64,000 bases of DNA from Pollenia angustigena (taxonomy: Eukaryota; Arthropoda; Insecta; Diptera; Polleniidae), in the NCBI GenBank assembly GCA_930367215.1, contig OV884058.1, positions 197,922,208-197,986,207 of the forward strand. Direction: 5' to 3'. Positions 1 through 9,570 of this stretch are shown here, piece by piece. Under the pieces are notes generated by a model. It saw nothing but the letters and a program-made list of their open reading frames with translations. It did no database searches and had not been told where the DNA came from. The translations under genes were made by a program, and so were the position numbers. Position 1 is the first letter of the stretch. Every line of letters starts with the position of its first letter.

Positions 1-298
1 ATATTAACCAATCTTTAATATTTAATTGTGTAGAAAGTGGGCTTTATATAAGGTCTATGGTAAATTATCCTCACAAAATTTAGTAGTATGATTTCCAGTC
101 ATATGAAGCAAATTTGTGCAAAATTCAATGAAAATCGATGCATTCTGTCACCAATTTATGTTAGTTGTAACAAAAATATAATTTTTTTTGGAGGTTGTTT
201 TACGTTTGGAATCATAACTCTTTTCCTACTGAATCGATTGAGCTGCATTTGAATTCCAAACTGCTTTGGAAAACTAGAAAGAATTTCACACCAATATT
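1..298 (-). mobile_element. Truncated hairpin-ended (Helentron-like) element, family 1
   Basis: Reads, in reverse orientation, like the left half of the 9571-11132 element: the segment around CTACTGAATCGATTGAGCTG and the preceding AGGTCTATGGTAAATTAT correspond to its conserved core. It is heavily diverged and is cut at 299 by a MITE. No coding capacity. Confidence 0.55.
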
Positions 299-373
299 CA
301 CCCTTATCGTGGTTGGCGAATTTAAAATGCCAGTCGCAGGCGTATTTAAAATAGGCCAAACACGATAAGGGTG
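299..373. mobile_element. MITE, CACCCTTATCGTG terminal inverted repeats
   Basis: The ends CACCCTTATCGTG (299) and CACGATAAGGGTG (361-373) are perfect inverted copies, and the interior GGCGTATTTAAAAT also folds back. A larger relative lies at about 53239-53386. No clear TSD could be read. The superfamily is unassigned. Confidence 0.7.
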
Positions 374-487
374 GTTATTCTTTTCTGTTGTGTCGAAAAT
401 TGTTATGTGACAAATATTATTAAATTATCTTAAAAACAGTGCCCTTACATGTTTTTTTATTCTTTTAATATAGAAACAAGAAAACAA

Positions 488-1407
488 ATGGAGTGGCGTA
501 TTGAAGATACATTCAAAATTATTAATTTGTATCAGCAATTTCCATGTTTATGGGATTTCCAAAGCCCATATTACAAGAGAGTAGATAAAAAGAAAAATGC
601 GTGGGAAGAAATCGCTAAAAATGTAGAAAAAGATGTAGATTCAGTAAAAAAAAAGATAAAAAAACTTGAGAACTGCATATTTACTTGAAAAAAAGAAGGT
701 GGACTCCTCCAAGAAGAAGTCTGGGTCGTCAGCAGAGGATTTATATACACCACATCTATTTTATTATAACGAAATGAGTTTTTTGGAACCATCAGTCAGT
801 CTACGAGAAACCAAAAGCAACTTAACATTTTCAAATGTAAGTATGGTGCTAACATATCACTGAATTCTTTACGAAAAGAGCAAAAGGCTTGTTTAAAAGA
901 AAAATACATACATATTTATATATGTACATACATATTACATCGACAATTACAAACACAATACAATAAACATAATTACAGAAGACCTTAAAATCTTTATACA
1001 TGTAGAAATTATTTAGTTGGAACTAAACCTTTGTTTTTAATTTTTTTTTAGGAAGCAGCTGAAGTCATTGCATTCACCCCGACACTGGATGCCGCGGAAG
1101 AACTATCATTGGATGATACCTCCTTATGGTCCGAAAGTGATACAGCAGTTTCTAAAAAAAAAATTTTAAAAGAGCCAAGAGGGACGACAAAATCAATTCC
1201 GCGTTGGATGCAATTATTGCGAAAACAACATCGGGAGATAAAGAAACTATGTTTACTAGTTTTGGCAAATCCGTTGGCATGCAGCTGGAGAATTTGACCT
1301 TAAGCTCAGCAATGGAAGCTATGGCAGCAATTCAAAAAGTAATAACTGATATAGTGCATAAGAAAGATCTTTTAGAAAAAGCACTGCTAGACGCAAATTT
1401 AATATAG
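488..1407 (+). pseudogene. MADF-domain protein gene with two apparent frameshifts
   Basis: Two exons. The first is 488-836 (ATG at 488 just after an ATATAG acceptor-like site; donor GTAAGT at 837). The second runs from 1052 after a T-rich tract ending in AG to a stop at 1405-1407. The first exon gives a MADF (Myb/SANT-like DNA-binding) domain of about 95 residues: EDTFKIINLYQQFPCLWD, AWEEIAKNVEKD, then LRTAYLLEKKKV, KKKSGSSAEDLYTPHLFYY and MSFLEPS. The second exon ends with a helical tail (FGKSVGMQLENLTL onward) placed where BESS-type or PIF-partner tails sit. The frame breaks twice, each time at an A homopolymer (about 662 and 1154-1163). One base fewer in the A7 run restores the MADF consensus KIKNLRTAY. 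It could be a live gene with sequencing errors, a young pseudogene, or ORF1 of a PIF/Harbinger transposon. Confidence 0.7.
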
Positions 1408-1508
1408 TATTACATATCACTTTCTAATTATATATGTATTTCATTTTGTTGTTTTTATGCTGTTGAACCTTTTATGCAAACTAATCATTAGTTTTTAATT
1501 TTATATAA

Positions 1509-1675
1509 AGGGTATTCACGTCACAAGTTGCACCCTTGCAAAAAAGCAAAAGTGCAAAAATATAACAACAACCACACAGGCAATTAGTTGTGCGTAAATA
1601 ATTGTCTTTGTGGTTGTTGTTTCATTTTTCCACTTTTGCTTTTTTGCAAGGGTGCCACTTGTGACGTAAATACCC
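1509..1675. mobile_element. Foldback MITE, PIF/Harbinger-type
   Basis: Near-palindromic element whose TIRs begin AGGGTATT(C/T)ACGTCAC and extend through CACCCTTGCAAAAAAGC, with about 50 bp per arm. It is flanked by TAA on both sides. A 3-bp TWA duplication is the PIF/Harbinger signature. It lies about 100 bp downstream of the MADF gene. Confidence 0.75.
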
Positions 1676-1941
1676 TTAATATAAAATTAAAAAGCCTGAA
1701 ATATGATGTGATTTATGCACATATAATTTAATTTTTGAAATTTAAATTAAATTTAAATTTTACTTCGCTTTACTATGTATGTATGTATGTACCTAATTAT
1801 AATAATTAAATTAAAAGCTTTAAAATAAAGACTGAATTAATGTTAAATGGAGTACAAATTTTGTATTAAAAAGAAATTTTAAAACAACTGTTTCATTACC
1901 AAAAAGTATACAAAACCGAACCATATTTTTACAGAAAAAAC

Positions 1942-2324
1942 CAGTTAGAGTGCTATATTCGGCTGTGCCGAATCTTTGATACCCTCCACCGACAGTTCGA
2001 ATGTTTAAGGAGTAATATCTGTATGATGTCTATTTATTATTATTATCTTAAACTGTGACGATTTGTTATTAATTATGGTTTTAGGCGACTAAATGTATTA
2101 AATTTCTCTAAAATCGGTTTGATGGTTTCTGAGAGGAAGAAATTTCCCCCTATCTTCCCTCCTGGTCAATAAACTTGGTCTTTGTGCCAATAAGAATCTA
2201 TGACCCAAATTTTATTAAATTATCTTCAAAATTGCCAGCCGGACGGACATCGTTAGCTCGACTCAGAAAGTGTTTCTAAGTCTATCGGTATACTTTAACG
2301 TGGGTCTAGGACCACTATTTATTT
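1942..2324 (-). mobile_element. Chimeric hairpin-ended element (family 1 terminus, family 2 body)
   Basis: The end at 1942 carries the family 1 terminus: TTAGAGTG, hairpin TTCGGCTGTGCCGAA, then GATACCCTCCACC. From about 2090 the sequence is family 2: CGGTTTGATGGTTTCTGAGA, GCCAGCCGGACGGACATCG and GTGGGTCTAGGACC, as at 60997-61695. The left-side tandem units are missing. Confidence 0.65.
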
Positions 2325-2489
2325 TAGAGAAAAACCTTATTCACAAATATTCTAGGGCTATATCTTATGAACAATGTTGCTCTGTATTAGTTTTTTTTTA
2401 ACATGAATATTTAATCCAGTACAAACCAAATTAAAAATGACACCGAAATTTTCACATATCTTCGCATTCTTTGCCTGGTGATTACACTA

Positions 2490-2630
2490 CGTGACAAATT
2501 TTCAATAAAGTCGTGACCAAATAATTCTGACAGCTAATCTTTATGTAATCCTTTTCCTTGAATCCGAATATAAATAAACGGACTATGTATTTCTTTAATT
2601 TGGTCACGACTTTATTGAAAATTTGTCACG
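2490..2630. mobile_element. MITE with 33-bp perfect TIRs and TA duplication
   Basis: The 141-bp element has identical inverted arms starting CGTGACAAATTTTCAATAAA and continuing through GTCGTGACCAAAT. TA flanks both sides (2488-2489 and 2631-2632). A TA target site is typical of Tc1/mariner. Perfect arms suggest recent insertion. Confidence 0.85.
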
Positions 2631-2687
2631 TAATGTTATCAGGAATAATGACCTTAAAAGCCTGCATATAGGAAAGTATATAAACTA

Positions 2688-2898
2688 CTAACTTAACCCG
2701 GTGCGATTCGCTACACTTCAGTTGTTCTTCAGTTGAGCGATATTTAATATATGCATCCTATGGGAGGTATTTCAAAAGTGTATTATACCATAATAGTGAC
2801 TTCTACAAAGTTTGAACATTCTCACTATAAGAGTTGGCATCCTATGGGGGTACCAATTCCCCTGCCCTTATCAAAAAAATAAGTAGCCTATTTTATAT
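2688..2898 (-). mobile_element. Truncated Helitron 3' end
   Basis: Reverse-orientation fragment beginning CTAACTTAACCCGGTGCGATTCGCTACAC and continuing with GAGCGATATTTAATATATGC. It is homologous to 27618-28595 and 57237-57681. The terminal CTAG has become CTAA. The tandem interior is reduced and the 5' end is missing. Confidence 0.7.
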
Positions 2899-3180
2899 TT
2901 CCTACACAATTTTTAAGGTCAAGACCAAAATTTGTCAAAGTTTTAAGAACTATTGATGATAGTGCCTTCGCATCAATTAACAAATCAACGTCATCAATAT
3001 CTTTTGAAGCCTCTTCAAATTGAACATTTCGTTAGAGATTCCATAAAAAAAAACAAAAAAAACATTCCTGGGATTTCTAAAAATTTTTCACATTAAAAAA
3101 AATATTAATTTTGGGAATTCTTGTATTATCGAAATTAACAAAACATATTTTTATAGTTTACGGGGGGGGGGGGGGGGGGA
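2899..3180 (-). mobile_element. Internally deleted hAT fragment with G-run
   Basis: In reverse orientation this matches the 5' part of the hAT element at 19137-22415, including a transposase piece around AGACCAAAATTTGTCAAAG, then jumps to its terminal region with a long G-run at about 3162-3179. It keeps a transposase frame segment that is damaged in the 19-kb copy. The TIR end itself is lost. Confidence 0.7.
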
Positions 3181-3365
3181 AATTTGTAAAAGAGCTTGCT
3201 GGACATATATAGATTTTGAGTTTCTTTGCTCTATGATATTTTCACAGATGGTAGTATAATGTTCCATCACAACTTCCCGGGCATAGGAAGATTCCAAAAA
3301 GTTACTCTGAAATTGAGATAAAATTAAAAAAATAATGTATCGAGTTTATTTTTATTAATACGTAC

Positions 3366-4524
3366 TGAATTAAATTTATGATTGGACACCTGATACTGTT
3401 CTTCCAATTCCAGTAAGTGAGTAGAACCCAGTTTCTTAACAAAAGGAGCTTTGAGCCTGGGGACTATAGTTGTCAATTGATGAGCTCCACTACTAGAACT
3501 ATTTCCTCCACTTCCGGCCACACATGTTACTCCCGAACCATCTCCCAGTTTACAAGATAAGGCATCCGGTAATAAGGCTTTTAGTGCATTATAACGTCTC
3601 TCCCAATTGGCATTGGAGCCGCGAAATAGTTCATTGCAGATAATCATACTGCCATGAATACGATCATCTCGTGTCATGCCTTTGGGTTCCTTTTGTAACA
3701 AGGCTGGGTCTTCATTGAAACTTTTTATTGCCTCAGCATAGGAAATTTTATACCATTGAGGTTCACTAGATTGTTTGGTGTTCTCACGTTGGGAAGTGAC
3801 TATAAGAGCAGCTCTTAACGCTTCACCGGCCGACTCTCGTATAGCCGGTTTAGGATCAAAAATTGCATTAAATATATGATCGAAAAATGTGGAAATTTGT
3901 TGATAGAAATAAGTGGGCATAGCCACGGCCATTTCACGCAATATAAAAACAGCAGCATGACGTCGGTACTGAAGGCAGATAAAAACATTAAATTTTTTGT
4001 AAAATGCATAAAATCTTTAGTAATACCTCATGTCTATCGCCACTTAGCCACTCAAAAGCTCTTTTTATATCAAATTCAAATGATTCTGCACCTTTGGATC
4101 CCGGTAAATTGGCCACTTTCACCAGGGTTCGAGCAGCTATTTCCATTACGGACACATCATTGCAGGGTAATAAGTCTCGCAAATGGTTGTAATATTTTGA
4201 GATGCGTTTCGTGGCATTAATATCACCACTCACGAGACATTCTAAAAAAACACACAAATACATTTTTCTTAACATGATGAAATTTCTCATCTACTTACTT
4301 ATGGCCAACACACCACCCTTCTTCTCATTAATATCCGTCGACATTACCATACTAAAGATTTGGTCATTAAAATCTTCGAAAAACTGCACCAATTCCTCCT
4401 GCGACATTTCTCTCAACTCAGTCTTAACATACAAGAATAGATCTTGGGCTGCTTTATTTTGCACATTGCGATTCCGGGACTTAAGACCCGTCACAAATTG
4501 TTGCACAATCGATGTGGTCGACAT
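3366..4524 (-). CDS. Tor: Tor (target of rapamycin kinase), N-terminal exons 1-3, partial
   Basis: Three coding exons of the giant PIKK-family Ser/Thr kinase TOR, catalytic subunit of TORC1 and TORC2. Exon 1 is 4524-4299 (ATG at 4524, starts MSTTSIVQQF; donor GTAAG at 4298). Exon 2 is 4241-4027 (acceptor TTTTTTTAG; donor after GAG at 4026). Exon 3 is 3968-3366 (acceptor CTTCAG; donor GTACGT at 3365). Exons 1 and 2 total 441 nt and exon 3 is 603 nt, so the frame holds, giving 348 codons. Residues such as ELREMSQEELVQFFEDF, DVSVMEIAARTLVK and NAIFDPKPAIRESAGEALRA follow the N-terminal HEAT repeats of fly Tor as I know it. The family is about 2,470 residues long, so FAT, kinase and FATC domains lie beyond position 1. 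The next intron is at least 3.3 kb, unless this is a truncated duplicate. Confidence 0.93.
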
Positions 4525-5560
4525 TTTAGTTCACTTTTTCCGTAATCAACACGTTTGCTCTTAATTTATTTAAAAAAATTGTATTTGTTTTTATTAAATT
4601 CTATCATTAATTGTGTTTTAGTAAAATTTCTACAAAAAATTGCAACTACATTTCATTTTTTTCACTAATCGTATCATGAAATGTAATTTTTTCGTCGTTT
4701 CTTTTAATGCAACTGTCAAAAGTTAATGAATGAATTCTGTGCATACATTGAGGTTATGTCAGTCTATTTTGCTTTTTGGTTTTGTCTTGTTATTCGTAAT
4801 TGTCGAATGGCATTTGTTTGCTACGGCATTTTGTATGTAAACAATGGAGACTTTAGTGTGAGTTCGTGTGGATGTGTTTCATTTTGTTTTGAACATTTTG
4901 TTTTGCTTTGGTTCGTTGTTTGGAGAGTTTAAATGAAAACATAGCATGTGCCCAGCGTTGTCCTAACAAAAAATAGGCAACTGTAAAAATTATGGCGGGA
5001 AATTAATAGTGTCTGTTAAAGTTTTCTGTTGAAATTTTTATTACAAAAAGAAAAACATAATTGTGAAGTTTCTATTTTGGAAAAGTGAAATTAATTATTA
5101 AATTTAATAATGTTTATATTTTAATAATTATATACATATATTCACCACCAAATCAATGACTATAGAAGCTTAATATAAAAATACATACATATTGGGAAAG
5201 AAAAAATTCAATGAAAATTTATTCAGAATTAGTTAAAAACAAAAACCTAAAGATTTCGAGAAAGGTATGTATAGGTATCGTTTAATCTAACTATAAAACC
5301 TACGATTTTAACCTTATGACACCTTTGCAAATCGGACAACTTAAAATTTATTTTTTTTTTCTTAAATTTTTGTTCGATTTTTATAAAAAAAAAAACATTC
5401 AAACAAAAACCAAGAACTACTGGGAGTCTCATGAAGAGCGACTTTGACAGTCGATGACTGCATTTTTCAATCGCAGAAGATTCCTCACATGGGAAAAACT
5501 GTAACACTAGTTAGATTCTTTCATAGAAATACGCTTCTTCAATCATTGTGGGAATCGTTT
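4525..5560. other. Tor 5' flank, AT-rich, no element recognised
   Basis: The sequence upstream of the Tor start includes its presumed 5' UTR and promoter. The start codon context is CTAAAATG. I see no convincing TATA box or DRE, no gene, and no bounded repeat. Oligo-A/T runs occur at 5347-5365 and 5382-5395. Confidence 0.5.
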
Positions 5561-5825
5561 GTGCTGGTTCACACAGGTCAAGTTTGACTCTTCAAGTCTT
5601 GAGCTTTTAGGAAAGAGGGGTAAAGAGAGTGGAAAGGGGTACATACTTGACCGTACCAGTCAGTTTTGTATTTTTCTTTTCTTTTTTCATCCGTAATATA
5701 ATAAATAGCTATAAAGTTGAAGGAAAAGAAAACAAAAATTAATTTTGTGCATGAACGTGAACGCAAGTTCAAAAGAAAATTTAAATAAAACTGTTCAAGT
5801 AAACTTGACCTGTGTGAACCAGCAC
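5561..5825. mobile_element. MITE with GTGCTGGTTCACACAGGTCA TIRs
   Basis: The ends GTGCTGGTTCACACAGGTCA (5561) and TGACCTGTGTGAACCAGCAC (ending 5825) are inverted copies; the left side continues AGTTTG. TTT flanks both sides and may be a 3-bp TSD. The 265-bp interior is AT-rich and noncoding. Confidence 0.75.
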
Positions 5826-5995
5826 TTTAAAGACGTGGGTAACTTTCATGTCAAGAATCGCATGAGACTCATGTAGATATTGTTGAAAATATGATTTATA
5901 CAGAGATTATGGTTTGATGAAACATAAATAAAGTGTAACATTGTTGTTTTTGTATTCTGAAAATAATCAAAGATATTCTTAAGACTTGTATATTA

Positions 5996-6222
5996 CAGCC
6001 GTACCTAAACAAAAGCGGCAAGCGTTTTCTAGTTTTTGAATAAAGCGGCCTGAACGCTTTGCAATGGGAAAACCCGATTTTGACAGTTCGTTTAATAGTG
6101 AAGTTTGCCGCTATTAATTAATAATGGCAATTTCGCTATTTTTTGGTCAATCTGACAAAACGTTGACGCTCTTGCTTTGGTATGGCATATGACAGTCTTC
6201 CGCTCTTGTTAAGGTACGGCTG
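5996..6222. mobile_element. MITE, PIF/Harbinger-type, TTA duplication
   Basis: TIRs begin CAGCCGTACCT(A/T)AACAA(A/G)AGCGG. TTA flanks both ends (5993-5995 and 6223-6225). The 227-bp interior has no coding capacity. Confidence 0.75.
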
Positions 6223-7599
6223 TTAAACATTCAAAGATTAAAAAACCAAATTGTCGGAAAATTTAATGTTTTATTCAGACTTTAAAGACAAAAAAATCGT
6301 CACTTTTTAGAAAAAAATCAGCAAATCGGCACTTTGCTCATTTCTGAACAACAAATCTTCAAAATTGCGATAAATCGTCAAATCTGGCAGCCCTGTGTGT
6401 CATTGTCATAATCAGGGCAAGTTTTCATGCTATTTGACTGAAAAATAAGATTTTGCATATTTCTAAAGTTTTTCAAAAAAAAAAAAATTTTATTCCCAAC
6501 AAACACGAAGTATAACCTATGTTATGAAATGCCTTTATCATGTGACATTAAAACAATTCTAAAACGTTTTTCAATTGTTTGATTTTAACATTTAAATTCA
6601 AATTGATAAAGACTTGGAAACAAACATTTGACATCAACTTTTTTTATCATTTTGATGTCAAATTGGTATCAAATGTTAAATTCAAATAAAAACTTACCAT
6701 CAAAAATGGCAATTAAAGTTAAATTTTTACTTCGTGGTAAAATGTGTTTTACAAGTGAACGATTTATTTCTTGTGAAAAATAAAAATTACAATAATTAGG
6801 AATACGAATTAAAAAAAATAAAACGGGAAGTGAAGAAATTATAAATTTGTTGTACGATTGCGATTCCTACCCGATTAACTGATCGGTTAATTTCAAATTG
6901 GCTTTTTTCGATTAACGAATAAACCGGTTAATTTTAGTCGATTAACCGATGTAACAATATTTTCAATATTTTGTAGTATTATAACATATTTTTTTGTGTT
7001 TTTAATTATTTGTTTCGTCTCATATACAAGAAGGTATTCATCGATCTTCATTTTAACCCATTTTCCGCCGACCGGTGACTAAAATTACAATGTTTTTCAA
7101 TATTTTTTTTATCTTTATTATCGATCAGCAGGAATGTGATGAAAAATGGGTTAAATGTTTGATTGTACACACGTTTTTTGTTTCACGTACTTTTTATATG
7201 TACATATGTGCTTAGTAATATGTTTCTTCTCATACATATCTTCTCATATCAGTCTTTTAACAGAATTACCCGAAACAATTAGACAATTAGTTAAAAATTT
7301 AAAAAAACTAATGGCATAATAGAGTATTTAATATGTTTAGAGAAGTTCTGGAAAAGGACTGAGAAATTAGATCTACGATAAGTAAAAGGATTTTTCCCAA
7401 GTCAAGTTTTGTCAAAACTAAAGAAAAGAATCGCTTTAAACCTTAACATTTAAACCAAATTACTTTTCTAAAAGATTATTTAATAAGATCTCCTTTAACT
7501 ATTTAAGTAACTAATAAAATTATCTCAGTTTATTTTTTATAAATACATACATATTTGGGGGATTCACAAGGTAAAGTCTTATAAAGTCTTATGTCTTAA

Positions 7600-8037
7600 C
7601 CCTTACGACCCGGCTTTCGAATGGCAATGGTAAAACAAAATTTTTGATTGGAACCGAATTTTTTAGTAATATATAACTTATCGGTAAAAGAAAATCAAAA
7701 AAACAATGATTGGTGGCTGTGATGGTTGTGGGGGTTGTGGTACATCGTTGTACCATTCGGGATGTTATGTGGTACAAATAAGTAACAACCGTCCGGGTTG
7801 TGGTACATCATCGTACCATTCGGGATGTTATGTGGTACAAATAAGTACCAACCGTCCGGTAAAATAAACTTTCGCGCATAATATCATGCAAAAACCACGC
7901 TATGCACTTACAAAAAACGTTCAGGAGACTTTAAAGACTATAAGGTACATTTCGCAACCCAGCAACATTAAATTTGAAGCTGTTAGGGATGTTTAAACTT
8001 ACAGTGGTACTCATATGTACCATCCGAGTCGAAAGGG
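7600..8037. mobile_element. piggyBac-type MITE with TTAA duplication
   Basis: The ends CCCTTACGACCCGG and CCGAGTCGAAAGGG are near-perfect inverted copies, and TTAA flanks both (7596-7599 and 8038-8041). TTAA with CCCT-starting TIRs is the piggyBac signature. It contains a 64-bp direct duplication. Confidence 0.75.
7731..7858. repeat. 64-bp tandem duplication inside the piggyBac-type MITE
   Basis: Two adjacent copies (about 7731-7794 and 7795-7858) contain GGTTGTGGTACATC, CGTACCATTCGGGATGTTAT and ACAACCGTCCGG. They differ at only a few positions. Confidence 0.8.
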
Positions 8038-8059
8038 TTAAAGTAATTACAAGAAATAT

Positions 8060-8170
8060 ATATCGTCGGCTTAATATGCAAACCGGCTAAATCCACTTTT
8101 TCTGTAAATTGAAATGTTGATGCCGTGTGGTAGGGAAAATAAAAATGTTTGCATATAAAGCCGACGATAT
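8060..8170. mobile_element. Short MITE with ATATCGTCGGC ends
   Basis: ATATCGTCGGCTTAATATGC at 8060 is mirrored by GCATATAAAGCCGACGATAT ending at 8170. The element is 111 bp and noncoding. Confidence 0.65.
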
Positions 8171-9019
8171 GACTGTTGTGGGCTACCGCTTATAATTTAG
8201 ACTTCTACTGTACAGTTATGACGAATCAATGAACACAGCGTTACAATTTTTATTATTATTTATTTTAAACAATTGTAAAATATTATTTAGGATATTATGA
8301 CGATATGACTTGATAGCACACCTTGTGTTTTAATTGAAAAAATTCATGTTACATATTTATGAATTGTTTTTTTGTTTGCTCGTTTTATTTCAAGAATTGT
8401 TATGTTTGGTATGTTATTGTTTTTTTTTACTAATAAACTTCAAATAATAAACAATTAATGCATTTTTATATATTGAAATACTTAATTTATAAAAAAACTT
8501 GATTAATGTTAACCGATGTTACAAAGTGATTAGGTTAACCGATCAAAAACCAAAATTAACCTATTATTAACCGATTAAACCAAAACCTCGGTTAATTAAT
8601 CGAGCGATTAACCGATTGAAGCAAAAGGTCGATTAAATAAATACCCTAGCTACAACCCTCAAAATAAAATGGTACCAAGTATTTCGCCTTTCCAAGAATT
8701 AGAGGACGGAAATAACAATTTTTCATCTTTCAGCGATGGTGCCGAATGTTTATCTCACAGTTTATTTAAATAAATAATGAATTTAAATTAAAAAAAAAAT
8801 AAAATACATATTTTAATTAATTCAACATTTTTAATTTTTCGAATTTATTCTATTAGCTAAGTTTTAGTTATGTATTTTATGAAGCTTTTTGTAAAAGTGT
8901 ATTCCTTCAATTCCTTAAAATTCCAAGATTCTATTTTTATTTATGTTCCACATTGCTTTAAAATCCACATTTGAAAAACATTTGAGAATAACGTTTGAAA
9001 GCAAGTTGAAAGTAAAGGC
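8171..9019. other. AT-rich stretch, no gene seen
   Basis: Apart from the CGATTAACC cluster near 8505-8640, this is low-complexity AT-rich sequence. No reading frame or bounded element was recognised. Confidence 0.4.
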
Positions 9020-9297
9020 CAAGGCGAATTCATACAAGGTGGTCTTATTTTGAAAACGTTTTACAACACTGTAAAGGATTTTAACGTTGTGTCAAAAATT
9101 CAAACAAATATTTGATTTTGTTTTTATATTAAATTGTGTTTTTTTGAAATGTTATAACTTAAAAAAGTTTTAAATTTCACAATTTTAATCGAAAAGATTC
9201 CAAGAACCAACAGGACGGTAAACCATTTTGACACAAGGTTAGTAATCAGCTGTTGCCTACGTAGCAAGATAAGTTCACCTTGTGTAAATTCGCCTTG
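9020..9297. mobile_element. hAT-type MITE, CAAGGCGAAT family, copy 1
   Basis: The ends CAAGGCGAATTCATACAAGG and AAATTCGCCTTG are inverted. A perfect 8-bp duplication GTAAAGGC lies at 9012-9019 and 9298-9305. The length is 278 bp. A second copy with its own 8-bp TSD lies at 47062-47286. An 8-bp TSD indicates the hAT superfamily. Confidence 0.88.
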
Positions 9298-9570
9298 GTA
9301 AAGGCATTTTTCTATTTGAAAATAATTTCCCCTGTTTTTATCAAACGTTTGTCATTTGAGAAAAAGTTTGATTTCAAATAATTTTCAATTTAAAATCAAA
9401 CCTCCGTATTTGTTGGGTTATAGTTCGCATAAATTTGCATATTACCAGTGTTGCCATAAGATAAATGAATAACACTGCTTAAGGGGGCAAAAAATGTGCA
9501 AAAATGTTATACAGCTAAAAACGAAAGTGTTAGATATACATACATATGTAGGTACATATTTTATAACATT

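Larger units (their letters stand above)
1..3365 (-). other. Tor: Presumed intron 3 of Tor, filled with repeats
   Basis: No further Tor coding sequence was found between the exon 3 donor (GTACGT at 3365-3360) and the window edge. The stretch instead holds a MADF-type gene on the opposite strand (488-1407), three MITEs (299-373, 1509-1675, 2490-2630) and truncated Helitron, hAT and hairpin-ended elements. Calling it an intron assumes that Tor continues to the left. Confidence 0.6.
6850..8660. mobile_element. Probable CGATTAACC-rich element holding two nested MITEs
   Basis: Degenerate CGATTAACCG(G)TTAA motifs cluster at 6865-6955 and, inverted, at 8505-8640, with a terminal-looking CCCTAGCTACAACCC near 8660. 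This looks like the two ends of one old element around the inserts at 7600-8037 and 8060-8170. No TSD was confirmed, so the boundaries are approximate. Confidence 0.4.

Noticed and set aside
3876..4564. Plus-strand frames opposite Tor exons 1-3
   Set aside because: Antisense shadows of a well-supported coding gene; no domain recognised.
6496..9417. A single large element bounded by CCCAACAAA(C/T)ACG and its inverted copy
   Set aside because: Short imperfect ends without a TSD, and the content between them is better explained by smaller bounded elements.
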